Assembly (NCBI RefSeq): GCF_029094525.1
Contig: NZ_CP119107.1
Location: 3,658,001-3,722,000, forward strand
Source: Pullulanibacillus sp. KACC 23026
GTDB lineage: Bacteria > Bacillota > Bacilli > Bacillales > Sporolactobacillaceae
Length of the DNA stretch: 64,000 nucleotides
Direction of reading: 5' to 3'
Part shown: in pieces, positions 40,134 through 48,771 of the stretch
How positions within the stretch are numbered: position 1 is the first letter of the stretch
Layout: every line of letters starts with the position of its first letter
Made by a program: the position numbers and the translations under genes
The notes under the pieces: generated by a model
Seen by the model: the letters and a program-made list of their open reading frames with translations, nothing else
Databases searched by the model: none
What the model was told of the DNA's origin: nothing

Positions 40134-40888
40134 TGGAAGCTCCCTCCTAAAACACTTAATGAGTCAACAATTTTTTGAAAAAAAGCTTGGCGATTATCCC
40201 CTCTGCGAATTTCTGAGTAGAACTTGCCATCCTTAATGAATACAACCCTTTGGCAGTAACTAGCGGTAAAAGGATCATGTGTAACCATCATGATCGTTGC
40301 ACCTTTTTGCTCATTTAAGTCTTGTAGCGAATCCATTAATTGCTTAGCCGCTTTTGAATCGAGGTTCCCAGTCGGTTCATCTGCTAGTAGAATGGCAGGA
40401 TCGTGAATTAAGGCACGCGCAGCTGCAGCCCGCTGCTGCTGACCACCGGATACTTCATACGTCCGTTTGTTAAGGATCTCTTTGATTCCTAGAAGTGATG
40501 CAAGATCTTCCACTTTTTCTTCCATTTCTTGAACGGGCTTCTTTTCCAACACAAGAGGCAAGATGATATTTTCCTTAATGGATAAGGTATCAAGCAAATT
40601 GAAATCTTGGAAAATGAAGCCCAACTGGCGCCTGCGAAAGAGCGCAAGTCTTTTCTTCTTTAATGAACGGATATTCACGCCAATGATTTCAATGACACCT
40701 GAAGTAGGAGAATCAATCGTTGATAGGACATTCAAGAGCGTTGTCTTCCCGCTTCCCGATGGTCCCATTACACCGACAAACTCTGCTTTTGATATAGTCA
40801 AATCCACATGATCAAGCGCTTTATAAGTAAGTTCACTTTTTTTCGAACGATATATTTTAGTAAGAGACTGTGCTTTTAAGACGTCCAT
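40130..40888 (-). CDS. Bce-type ABC transporter ATP-binding protein (BceA-like)
   Basis: A 252-residue ATPase with Walker A GPSGSGKTT near residue 43, signature VSGGQQQRAAAARAL near 145 and Walker B LLADEPTGNLD near 168. It energises the BceB-like permease to release antimicrobial peptides from lipid II-cycle targets. The ATG at 40888 is preceded by AGGAG. The four-base overlap with the permease start suggests coupled translation. Confidence 0.93.
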   Translation of the reverse strand: MDVLKAQSLTKIYRSKKSELTYKALDHVDLTISKAEFVGVMGPSGSGKTTLLNVLSTIDSPTSGVIEIIGVNIRSLKKKRLALFRRRQLGFIFQDFNLLDTLSIKENIILPLVLEKKPVQEMEEKVEDLASLLGIKEILNKRTYEVSGGQQQRAAAARALIHDPAILLADEPTGNLDSKAAKQLMDSLQDLNEQKGATIMMVTHDPFTASYCQRVVFIKDGKFYSEIRRGDNRQAFFQKIVDSLSVLGGSFQ

Positions 40889-40921
40889 TCGTTTTCACTC
40901 CTGTTTGGTGTAGTTACATCA

Positions 40922-40995
40922 ATTATAAGCAGCCTCATCGCACAGCCCCATCGATTTACCTTTCATTTATTATCTCAGACCTTACAAATTTGTCA
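40922..40995 (-). promoter_or_regulatory. Promoter and Bce-type operator before the ABC genes
   Basis: The operator TGACAAATTTGTAA (40982-40995) fits exactly the TnACA-N4-TGTAA consensus described for BceR-like regulators. A TATAAT -10 lies at 40922-40927; the matching -35 (TGGGGC) is poor, as expected for an activated promoter. The operator touches the last codons of the sensor kinase gene. Confidence 0.8.
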
Positions 40996-40997
40996 GG

Positions 40998-42062
40998 CTA
41001 CCATCCTAAAACATCCTTATGCAAGGTTTCACTTGGAAATTTAATTGTGACACAGGTCCCTTTCCCAGGTTCTGACTCAATCGTTACGGGATGTCCAAGT
41101 TTTTTACACACCTCTTTGACTAAATAAAGACCCATCCCTGTTGACTCTGTTCCTCTCCTCCCGTTTTCACCAGTAAAAAAGGCATCAAACACTCGAGGAA
41201 GATCTTCTTTCGGGATCCTCATACCATAATCACGGACAGACAGCTTATATGAGTCATGGTCCAAAACGATATGATAGACGATGGACTGATTAGCTCCTTT
41301 TGCTGAATACTTTATAGCATTAGAAGTTAATTGACTGATAACAAAATGAAGCCATTTGGGATCCGTATATATCCAAGCTTCACCACTGTTACATTCAAGC
41401 TTAGGAAAAATAGAATGGTGAATCATTGTTCTTTTATATGTGTTGATACAATCACGAACCACCCCGGCCAGATCTACCTCTTTAGGAGAGAGATCTGTCT
41501 CAAATTTTCCTAATCTCGCTAAATGAAGAGCCATCTCGAGCCCTTTAGTTAATCGAACCGTCTCCTCGCGAATGCTTTGAAAAAGTTCTTGAGCCTCTTC
41601 ATCATGTACGGACTCATGCCCCTTCTGAGTCAAAAGGTCAATGACTGATACAGGTGTTTTCATATGATGAACCCATTGATTAATAAAGGTTAAATGCTGT
41701 TCTTGCTGCTTTTGGTAGCGAACAAGTTCTTCTCTAAATGACTGATAAGTGGATTGAGCCAATTCTTGAAAATGAAGCTGTTCCTTTGTGAGGGCACTTT
41801 GAAGGCCTATGACTCGTTCCAGGCTTTCGTCCGCTCTGGCACGTTTCAATTCTCGATAGAACGGCATCTGATTTAAATAACTGATAGCCAAGTAAATGAT
41901 TAAAACAGCTAAACTTAATATGTATATATATAAAATATTGCTGAAGCCTAAGGCATTCCCAGATTGCAGCCAATCTAATTGAATGACAAGAATGGAGAGG
42001 CTGATGCTGATAAAATAAACCAAAATATAAAGAAGCCGGTCCTTTAAAAAGTCAAGAATCAT
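40998..42062 (-). CDS. Intramembrane-sensing histidine kinase (BceS-like)
   Basis: A 354-residue kinase with two closely spaced helices (about 10-28 and 40-62) and almost no extracytoplasmic loop, the intramembrane-sensing type that detects flux through its ABC transporter. The phospho-acceptor His sits in VHHMKTPVS near residue 132; N, G1 and G2 boxes follow (SNAIKYS, GMGLYLV). The ATG overlaps the regulator stop by four bases. Confidence 0.93.
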   Translation of the reverse strand: MILDFLKDRLLYILVYFISISLSILVIQLDWLQSGNALGFSNILYIYILSLAVLIIYLAISYLNQMPFYRELKRARADESLERVIGLQSALTKEQLHFQELAQSTYQSFREELVRYQKQQEQHLTFINQWVHHMKTPVSVIDLLTQKGHESVHDEEAQELFQSIREETVRLTKGLEMALHLARLGKFETDLSPKEVDLAGVVRDCINTYKRTMIHHSIFPKLECNSGEAWIYTDPKWLHFVISQLTSNAIKYSAKGANQSIVYHIVLDHDSYKLSVRDYGMRIPKEDLPRVFDAFFTGENGRRGTESTGMGLYLVKEVCKKLGHPVTIESEPGKGTCVTIKFPSETLHKDVLGW

Positions 42063-42760
42063 GCGCCGCTCCCCCAGGTCACATTTAATCGGTAACCCTT
42101 CCCACGAACCGTCTCAATAGCATTCGGAATAGCCAATTCCTCAAGCTTCTTTCGAACGCGTGTAACGTTGACTGTCAAGGTGTTATCGTCGACAAACTCC
42201 TGGTCATCCCAAAGGACCTCTAATAGCTCTTCTCTCGGTACGATCTGCTCCTTCCGTTTTATAAGACAATCTAATAATAAAAATTCCTTTTGGGTCAGTA
42301 TCACTTTTCTCTCCTGCCATTCAAGGGCGTATTTTGACCGATTAAGATAAAGTCCGTTCAAATCGACAAAATCACTTTGCTGCGGCATGGCGTATTCCCC
42401 ATAAGCACGCCTTAAGGCACTCTTGATTTTGGCCATGACGACATCGAGATGAAACGGCTTCGTAAGGTAATCATCACCGCCGTTTTCAATGGCCATGACT
42501 TGATCCATCTCACCAACCCGAGCTGACAAGAAGATAATAGGTACATTGGAGATACCGCGAATCTGCCGGCACCAATAAAACCCGTCATAATAAGGCAGGT
42601 TAATATCGAGGATCACTAAATCAGGCTGAAAGCGAAGAAATTCCCCCTTCACATCATCAAATTGCTGAACTCTATATGTTTTATAATTGTATTTTTCAAT
42701 ATATCCACTTAAAATATCTGCAATTTTATCATCATCTTCTACAATCATAATTTGGTACAT
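42059..42760 (-). CDS. OmpR-family response regulator (BceR-like)
   Basis: A 233-residue regulator: receiver domain with acidic pocket VEDDDK and phospho-acceptor Asp52 in VILDINLPYYDG, then a winged-helix DNA-binding domain from about 135 (LTQKEFLLLDCL, RVRKKLE). First gene of the module; GGAGGGA precedes the ATG, and TATAAT at 42787-42792 is a probable -10. Its likely target is the operator at 40982-40995. Confidence 0.93.
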   Translation of the reverse strand: MYQIMIVEDDDKIADILSGYIEKYNYKTYRVQQFDDVKGEFLRFQPDLVILDINLPYYDGFYWCRQIRGISNVPIIFLSARVGEMDQVMAIENGGDDYLTKPFHLDVVMAKIKSALRRAYGEYAMPQQSDFVDLNGLYLNRSKYALEWQERKVILTQKEFLLLDCLIKRKEQIVPREELLEVLWDDQEFVDDNTLTVNVTRVRKKLEELAIPNAIETVRGKGYRLNVTWGSGA

Positions 42761-42811
42761 CCTTGTCCCTCCTTATTCTTCCCATTATTATACATGAAAC
42801 AAAGGTGAAAC

Positions 42812-42855
42812 AAAGGGACGGTTCTCCTGTTTCAAAAACAGGAGAACCGTCCCTT
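42812..42855 (-). terminator. Terminator of the isomerase/dehydrogenase operon
   Basis: A near-perfect 20-bp stem starting AAAGGGACGG on one arm and ending CCGTCCCTTT on the other, with a short loop. It lies between the sugar operon and the Bce regulator. The GGGACGGTTCTCCTG sequence is a motif common in Bacilli intergenic DNA. Confidence 0.75.
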
Positions 42856-42861
42856 TAATTA

Positions 42862-43830
42862 TTAAGCCCACCACATATCGGTCGGTTGATCTCTTATGAT
42901 AAGTTGTTTGAGATTTGATACGGCTCTGTCAAAGCCTTCGTCAATGGACATGAGCGGATCCTCATGTTCAATGCTGACCACATAATCATAACCATAAGTG
43001 CGGAGGGCACTGATGATATCTGACCACTCTTGAAGTCCATGGCCGCAACCCACTGAACGGAAGGTCCAAGCACGTGACTGGACGTTTCCATAAGGCTGCA
43101 TATCAGTTAACCCGTACATATTGACATTTTCTTGGTCAATATAGGTATCTTTTGCATGGAAATGATGAATCGCGCCTGCTTTTCCTAAGATCTTAATCGC
43201 TCCAACAGGATCAATTCCTTGCCACCATAAATGACTTGGATCAAGGTTGGCGCCAATAGCATCACAGGTTTCCTCACGAAGCTTTAACAGGGTATAAGGA
43301 GTATGGACTAAGAAACCACCATGCAGCTCAAGCCCAATTTTCACATTAGAGTCCTTCGCGAGCTGACCCACCTCTTTCCAATAAGGAATGAGCTTCTGTT
43401 CCCATTGCCACTCTTTAACATCCTGATATTCAGGCGGCCATGGTGTTACCGGCCAATTCGGATATTTGGCTCCTTCATGATCCCCTGCCGTTCCAGAGAA
43501 AGTATTGACAACCGGCACATCCATAAGACTTGCCAGTTTAATGGTTTTACGTATGGTCTCATCGCATTCCTTTGCAAAGGCCGCGTCTGGTGAAATCGGA
43601 TTCCCGTGACAGCTAAATGAACCAATCGTTAACCCGTAGGATTCCACTGTCTTTTTATACTGCTCACGTTTTTCAGCATCCTCAAGCAGCTCATCAAGCG
43701 GACAATGAGCGTTCCCTGGATAACCACCTGTACCAATCTCAACCGTATCTAAGCCAGCATCTTTCACCCGCTTCAACATGTCTTCAAAGGATTTCTCAGA
43801 AAAAAGGACTGCAAATACACCTAGTTTCAT
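42862..43830 (-). CDS. Sugar phosphate isomerase/epimerase (xylose isomerase-like TIM barrel), larger copy
   Basis: A 322-residue AP-endonuclease-2-fold enzyme. Metal-site motifs are visible: LELHGGF (Glu near residue 168), NLDPSHLWWQ (Asp/His near 195), HFHAKDT (about 228) and VVSIEHEDP (Glu near 290). It resembles the YcjR/IolE-like group acting on keto-sugars or inosose. Last gene of a LacI-linked operon that runs epimerase - dehydrogenase - this gene. ATG at 43830 with AAGGAG upstream. Confidence 0.85.
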   Translation of the reverse strand: MKLGVFAVLFSEKSFEDMLKRVKDAGLDTVEIGTGGYPGNAHCPLDELLEDAEKREQYKKTVESYGLTIGSFSCHGNPISPDAAFAKECDETIRKTIKLASLMDVPVVNTFSGTAGDHEGAKYPNWPVTPWPPEYQDVKEWQWEQKLIPYWKEVGQLAKDSNVKIGLELHGGFLVHTPYTLLKLREETCDAIGANLDPSHLWWQGIDPVGAIKILGKAGAIHHFHAKDTYIDQENVNMYGLTDMQPYGNVQSRAWTFRSVGCGHGLQEWSDIISALRTYGYDYVVSIEHEDPLMSIDEGFDRAVSNLKQLIIRDQPTDMWWA

Positions 43831-43869
43831 GGTTGACCACTCCTTATTTTATTAGGTTATTTAAACCAA

Positions 43870-44892
43870 TTACAGTTTTACAACGGTTCCTTTTTCATTG
43901 GATTCAAGTGCTGCCAGAATAACATCAAGCGATTTCGCGCCTTCTTCTCCTGTGATCAACGGTTGTTTGTTATTCATCACGGAATCAACAAAGTGATCAA
44001 TAACATGCGAAGTGGACTGACCGCCTTCATCATTTGTTTGGATTTGGCCAAGCGCTTGTTTATCAACCGTTCCATCTTTGTATTGAATAATGAAGGAATA
44101 ATCAGGATCATCCTCTAATCGAACAACCGCATTCTCAGCGAAAATCACTGTTGCATTGTTATCCCCTGCAACATATGCCCATGAAGCAGCCAAATTCCCA
44201 ATTGCACCATTTTCCATTTTCAAAATAACAACCGCATTGTCATCCACATCTGCGCCTTCTTTTGCGCTTGTTTCAACAAAGGATGCCACCTCCGACACCT
44301 CACCAAGCAAATAGCGAATAAGATCCGATTTGTGCACACCTAGATCCCCAAGTGCCCCAATAAAGGCGCGTTCTTTATCAAAGAACCAGCTGTCCCGGCC
44401 ATCAATGCTCCAGCCTTCTGGACCAGGATGACCAAAAGTCGTTCTGAAGCTGTAGACTTTCCCAAGCTCGCCGCTGTCTAAGAGCTCTTTTGCTTTTTGA
44501 TGGGAATCGACAAAACGTTGATTATGACCAATCATTAAAATCTTATTAGTTTCCTTCGCAGCTTGAATCATCGCATTGGCTTCTTCACGCGATGTCGCCA
44601 TTGGTTTTTCACAAAGAACATGCTTTCCTGCATTTAGAGCATCAATCGTGACAGGTGCATGCAAATAATTTGGCAGGCACACACTAATGGCGTCAACGTC
44701 GTCCCTTTTTAGCACTTCTTTATAATCAGTGTAGGCTTCAGCGCCATACTTCTCTGCCATTTCTTCAGCGCGTTCAGGAACGATATCACAAACGGCCACA
44801 ATAACGGCTTGATCGTTCAAATCATATTCAGGCAAATGCCGATGTCTTGCGATCGACCCGCAGCCAATCACACCTACTCTTAACTTCCCCAT
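43870..44892 (-). CDS. Gfo/Idh/MocA family NAD(P)-dependent sugar dehydrogenase
   Basis: A 340-residue oxidoreductase. The Rossmann motif VGVIGCGSIARHRHLP starts at residue 6; the signature CEKPMA (catalytic Lys near 97) follows, then the substrate-domain LGDLGVHKSDLIRY motif with His near 180. It would oxidise a hydroxyl of a sugar, cyclitol or glycoside. Its operon partners are isomerases of keto-sugars, which fits a 3-keto-sugar or inositol-like pathway (inference). GAGGGGTG precedes its ATG. Confidence 0.9.
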   Translation of the reverse strand: MGKLRVGVIGCGSIARHRHLPEYDLNDQAVIVAVCDIVPERAEEMAEKYGAEAYTDYKEVLKRDDVDAISVCLPNYLHAPVTIDALNAGKHVLCEKPMATSREEANAMIQAAKETNKILMIGHNQRFVDSHQKAKELLDSGELGKVYSFRTTFGHPGPEGWSIDGRDSWFFDKERAFIGALGDLGVHKSDLIRYLLGEVSEVASFVETSAKEGADVDDNAVVILKMENGAIGNLAASWAYVAGDNNATVIFAENAVVRLEDDPDYSFIIQYKDGTVDKQALGQIQTNDEGGQSTSHVIDHFVDSVMNNKQPLITGEEGAKSLDVILAALESNEKGTVVKL

Positions 44893-44915
44893 TCTTTAAC
44901 ACCCCTCTTATGGAA

Positions 44916-45674
44916 TTAGATAATTCCTTTTTCTTTGAGATAATTGATGCTTATTTCGATACTTTTAAATGGATCGCGCTTGCTTTGGTCTTGTTCAACC
45001 ACCCACCATTCAACACCTTGAGCCTGACCAAGTGCCAAAACAGCTTCTAAATCCACGCCGCCTGTTCCAAGTTCAGCGAAAAACTGCTCGGAATCGGTCG
45101 TCATGTCTTTCAGATGGACAAGCGGAGTGCGTCCCTCATAGCGCTTCAGCCATTCAGCAGGCACTTCACCCGCTTTGGCTAACCAATAAATATCAAACTC
45201 TGCCTTAACGTATTCAGGATTGGTTTCATCTAGAATATAGTCTAAAGCCCGTTTTCCATTCGATAATGTTTCTAATTCAAAATCATGGTTATGATAAGCA
45301 AGAGTCATGCCCTCTTCGGCTAAGCGCTTTCCAGCATGGTTAAGCGTTTTAACCAATTCTTTATAATGAGCCTCTGTCCGCTGATCGGGCATTAAAAACG
45401 GACACACGATAAAGCGGTTACCAATTTCTTTATTAAAAGCTATCTCTTCTTCCAAGTGATTTGTAATTCGGTCTAAAGGAACGTGACTCGAGCTTGCCTT
45501 CAATCCTAAATCAGCAAGTACATTTTTAAGTTCACTTGCTGTAAGGCCGCCATAACCGGCAAATTCCACCCCATTGTAACCAAGCTCTGCCACTCTCTTT
45601 AACGTTCCTACAAAGTCCTTTTCTGTTTCATTACGCAACGTAAATAGCTGAAGTGATACAGGTATTTTTGTCAT
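44916..45674 (-). CDS. Sugar phosphate isomerase/epimerase (xylose isomerase-like TIM barrel), shorter copy
   Basis: A 252-residue TIM-barrel enzyme. Metal motifs are YHNHDFE (near residue 130), FDIYWLAKAG (about 165) and LVHLKDM (about 190), with a terminal WWVVEQDQSKRDP Glu. It resembles IolI-like or hydroxypyruvate isomerase-like epimerases. GGGGAG precedes the ATG. Shares little sequence with the other TIM-barrel in the operon, so the two likely act on different intermediates. Confidence 0.86.
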   Translation of the reverse strand: MTKIPVSLQLFTLRNETEKDFVGTLKRVAELGYNGVEFAGYGGLTASELKNVLADLGLKASSSHVPLDRITNHLEEEIAFNKEIGNRFIVCPFLMPDQRTEAHYKELVKTLNHAGKRLAEEGMTLAYHNHDFELETLSNGKRALDYILDETNPEYVKAEFDIYWLAKAGEVPAEWLKRYEGRTPLVHLKDMTTDSEQFFAELGTGGVDLEAVLALGQAQGVEWWVVEQDQSKRDPFKSIEISINYLKEKGII

Positions 45675-45692
45675 GTACGATTCTCCCCTTCT

Positions 45693-46703
45693 TCATTTTT
45701 CATTAACTTTATTGGCACCGCATGATTGACGAATGATTAATTCACTATCCAGAACAATTTGCGGATGTTCAATCTCTTCTTGATTAATCTGCTTCAATAA
45801 TAATTTCATCGATTGAACACCCATGTCATGAAAAGGTTGTGCGACAGTTGTCAGCATCGGTTCAAAAATAGATGAAAACTGAATGTTATCAAATCCAACG
45901 ACTGCAAGATTATTAGGAATATCGATCCCTTTTTCAATAGCTGCTTTCATAGCGCCGATTGCCATTTCATCATTCGCTGCAAAAAGAGCGGTAGGAGGGT
46001 CAGGACTCTCCAGCCAACCTTTCATCAATTCACTGCCTGATTCAAACGAGAAATCCCCTTCCTGAACTAGCCCTTGATCATATGGGATGCCATGGCGTTC
46101 CAGCGCTTCTTTGTAACCTGCAAGCCTTCCTTGACTCAATAAGCCTTCTAATGGACCGGTTAAATGAGCGATTCGCTGATGACCCAACTGGATCAAATGC
46201 TCTGTCGCTTGCTGCCCACTTCTGACATTATCAATCGAAACAGTTGGAATGATAGAACCGGGGATAAACTCCGAAGTTAAGACGATCGGGTACTCCTTTG
46301 CAATATCCGCCAATAACGCTTCCCCAAGCTCTGAGGTTAATAGAATAACCCCATCCACTTGCTTTTGCTTCAAATGATCAAGATAGCTCATGCTCTTTTC
46401 TTTGTGACCATTTGAATTAGCAAGAAGGACACGGTAGCCATACTCACCTGCCAATTGATCAATCCCGCCTAGAACCTGTGCAAATACAGTATTCGTAATC
46501 GTTGGGACAACAACCAATATGGTATGAGCTCGGCTCGTCCGAAGCTGACGCGCCAGCGCGTTTGGCTGATAATTCAGCTCCTCAATAACTCTTAGGACCT
46601 TTTTCCGCGTCTCCTCTTTTACTGAGTGGGGATTCCGCAACACCCTAGAGACAGTTGCAGTTGAGACATTGGCCTTTCTTGCCACATCACTCATTTTGAT
46701 CAT
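45693..46703 (-). CDS. LacI-family transcriptional regulator
   Basis: A 336-residue repressor. The helix-turn-helix MSDVARKANVSTATVSRVL is at residues 4-22, the hinge helix ALARQLR near 50, and the periplasmic-binding-like effector domain from about 60 (TILVVVPTITNTVFAQVL). It heads an operon with the downstream isomerase and dehydrogenase genes, 18 bp from the first, and is presumably autoregulated through the operator described at 46738. Confidence 0.92.
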   Translation of the reverse strand: MIKMSDVARKANVSTATVSRVLRNPHSVKEETRKKVLRVIEELNYQPNALARQLRTSRAHTILVVVPTITNTVFAQVLGGIDQLAGEYGYRVLLANSNGHKEKSMSYLDHLKQKQVDGVILLTSELGEALLADIAKEYPIVLTSEFIPGSIIPTVSIDNVRSGQQATEHLIQLGHQRIAHLTGPLEGLLSQGRLAGYKEALERHGIPYDQGLVQEGDFSFESGSELMKGWLESPDPPTALFAANDEMAIGAMKAAIEKGIDIPNNLAVVGFDNIQFSSIFEPMLTTVAQPFHDMGVQSMKLLLKQINQEEIEHPQIVLDSELIIRQSCGANKVNEK

Positions 46704-46737
46704 CTTTTTTAGCTCCTAGAGAATCGGCATATCAATA

Positions 46738-46783
46738 TGTAATCGATTACATCTAGTATAAAATGAATCTTAACACTTTTCAA
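46738..46783 (-). promoter_or_regulatory. Promoter and LacI-type operator of the sugar operon
   Basis: On the minus strand TTGAAA (46778-46783), 17-base spacer, TATACT (46755-46760), directly followed by the perfect 14-base palindrome TGTAATCGATTACA (46738-46751). The palindrome covers the expected transcription start, the usual place for a LacI-family repressor, and has the central CG such regulators favour. Confidence 0.85.
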
Positions 46784-46841
46784 GGGGCTTTTCGTATCCG
46801 CTTACTTTTTATTTTTGGCAGAAGTCTGCCTGAGATGAAAG

Positions 46842-48623
46842 TTAATTAGGTTTCTTAAACCAGATGGTACGAAGATCAATCCAGCCTTGGCGATCCAACG
46901 TCACATTCTGAACCTGTTGATCGGTATCAATCGTCACTCTATTTCGATACAACGGTTTAACCATATGATGATCCATTATCAGCTTCTCCATCTCTTCTAA
47001 CAAGTTCTCCCTCTCTTGCAATGAAGAGACTTGATAAAATTGAAGACGCTTTTGTTTCAATTTATTCTTAATTAAGCTTGGCATATGATTCCATAGAAAA
47101 CTATTATTAGCAAAGAGAAACTGCAGAAAACTCATCTCAATTTGATCACTGATCGTCGCGCTGTCATGAATGAGGTCAGCTTCTTGGATTTTTTCTGGCC
47201 TTAATAGTTCTTCGTCATTAAGAAATACTGGGTTAATCGTCAAGCCGTAATGAGCTGCCCTTTGAACTAACCATCCCGCATCTTCAATATGATCTTGGTC
47301 ATTAAATGTATAAAGCAGAAGCTCCTGTCCTTTAGCAATATCTAATTTAAAATGCCCTTTGTTTTCTCTTTCACTGTGAGGCCTGCTTGACTTACGAGGT
47401 AAAAAACCGAATGCCGCAGAATCTCTGTCCCCCTTTAAATCGTTAATAATCTGATTAGGATCTAGGATGGACAGAAACCATTGGCGGAAATCAGGATCCT
47501 GAAATGGCCCCTTTTTGTGCAAATTTAATGAGAGATATTGAACATTCCATTCCAATAGTCTAAGTTGTTGTCTCGATAATTTTTCATCAGGAAATACGCC
47601 CTGCCAGATGTCTTTTGGTGTCGGGACAGAAAGAGCCTCATCTTGTACATTTTCAACAAACCAATACTCAATTCGATCGAGAAATGGACGAGTCTGAAAG
47701 TAGCGGTCAAATACTTCAAGTATCAATCGATCCTTCTGATTCTCAATCAGCTGATAAGGGCCTGTTCCTATAAGCTGATTGTCAATGGACAACTCATTTG
47801 TCTTGCTGGAAAGAATGGACAGGTGTTCATCTGCAAGCAAATCAAGAAAGAAAGGATTAGAAAGGGAGAGACCGAATTCAACCGTGTACTCATCACGAAC
47901 GATGATTGTATCAATCGTTTCCATCATCCAATGAGCCGCCCCCTTCCGATTAGCGATGGCTCGATTAAACGTATATTGGACATCTCTTGCGGTTAAAAGC
48001 TGTCCGTTGTGAAAATAAATGCCTTTTCTCAAATAGAAGTGCCACAATTTGTTATCCTCTGTCTCCCAGTAGAAGGCAAGATGGGGTTCCATTTTTCTTG
48101 ACTTAGGATTATATCGAACAAGCGTATCACATACGTGTCGAACAATATGAGTTTCAGATCGCAAAGTGAGATTAATTGGCTCAAGGGGAGCTATGGGGAG
48201 TTTGTTTAGCCTTAGCCGAAGGACATCTTGCATCCGCTCATCAGTCTGCTCTTGATGAAAGCCAAATAGGCCTGTAAACCATAGGTTAAATTGCTCTAGC
48301 AAACTTGGAAACTCGGTAGTGAACAGATGGATATGGGAAATCGCATCCTCATAATGGCCTGCCTTTACAAATGACTTAGCTTGATTCAAAATCAACCACT
48401 CTGGCGCGACTAAAAATCGAATGGTTGAGGCACGTCCTCTCCCCCGTCCAGGAATCCAATATATCCATTGCTCCTCTTCTAATCGCTTAATAATAAATTG
48501 GCTGTTGCGGACCGAACAATAAAGAAACTGAGAAATTGCTTGAATCTTGACCGATATATCCTGTTCCCGCTTCCCCGCGTTCAACTCTTTATACAGCGTG
48601 ACATAATGCTCTAATAAATTCAT
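46842..48623 (-). CDS. SgrR-type regulator: HTH plus solute-binding domain
   Basis: A 593-residue cytoplasmic protein with no signal peptide. The first ~110 residues are a winged-helix domain of the SgrR N-terminal type (SVRNSQFIIKRLEEE, WIPGRGRGR). The rest is an SBP_bac_5-like fold: YFHNGQLLTARDVQYTF is the classic signature near 225, and LIGTGPYQL near 300. Such proteins sense a small ligand and control a neighbouring transporter. The divergent MFS gene 148 bp away is the likely target. Confidence 0.85.
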   Translation of the reverse strand: MNLLEHYVTLYKELNAGKREQDISVKIQAISQFLYCSVRNSQFIIKRLEEEQWIYWIPGRGRGRASTIRFLVAPEWLILNQAKSFVKAGHYEDAISHIHLFTTEFPSLLEQFNLWFTGLFGFHQEQTDERMQDVLRLRLNKLPIAPLEPINLTLRSETHIVRHVCDTLVRYNPKSRKMEPHLAFYWETEDNKLWHFYLRKGIYFHNGQLLTARDVQYTFNRAIANRKGAAHWMMETIDTIIVRDEYTVEFGLSLSNPFFLDLLADEHLSILSSKTNELSIDNQLIGTGPYQLIENQKDRLILEVFDRYFQTRPFLDRIEYWFVENVQDEALSVPTPKDIWQGVFPDEKLSRQQLRLLEWNVQYLSLNLHKKGPFQDPDFRQWFLSILDPNQIINDLKGDRDSAAFGFLPRKSSRPHSERENKGHFKLDIAKGQELLLYTFNDQDHIEDAGWLVQRAAHYGLTINPVFLNDEELLRPEKIQEADLIHDSATISDQIEMSFLQFLFANNSFLWNHMPSLIKNKLKQKRLQFYQVSSLQERENLLEEMEKLIMDHHMVKPLYRNRVTIDTDQQVQNVTLDRQGWIDLRTIWFKKPN

Positions 48624-48771
48624 GATAAGTCCCTCTATTTCAAAGCCAGACAGCTTTTCTTAAAATTAATTACTTTATCCCTTAAAAACATGAAATAAAA
48701 CATGCCTTCATTTTACACTTTTTAATCCTCTCTAAACAGATTAACCTCTATTTAGAAAGGAAGTGATTTTA

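Noticed and set aside
42812-42855. Regulatory operator before the Bce regulator
   Set aside because: The perfect stem and position after the sugar operon fit a terminator better, and the sequence is a common Bacilli intergenic motif.
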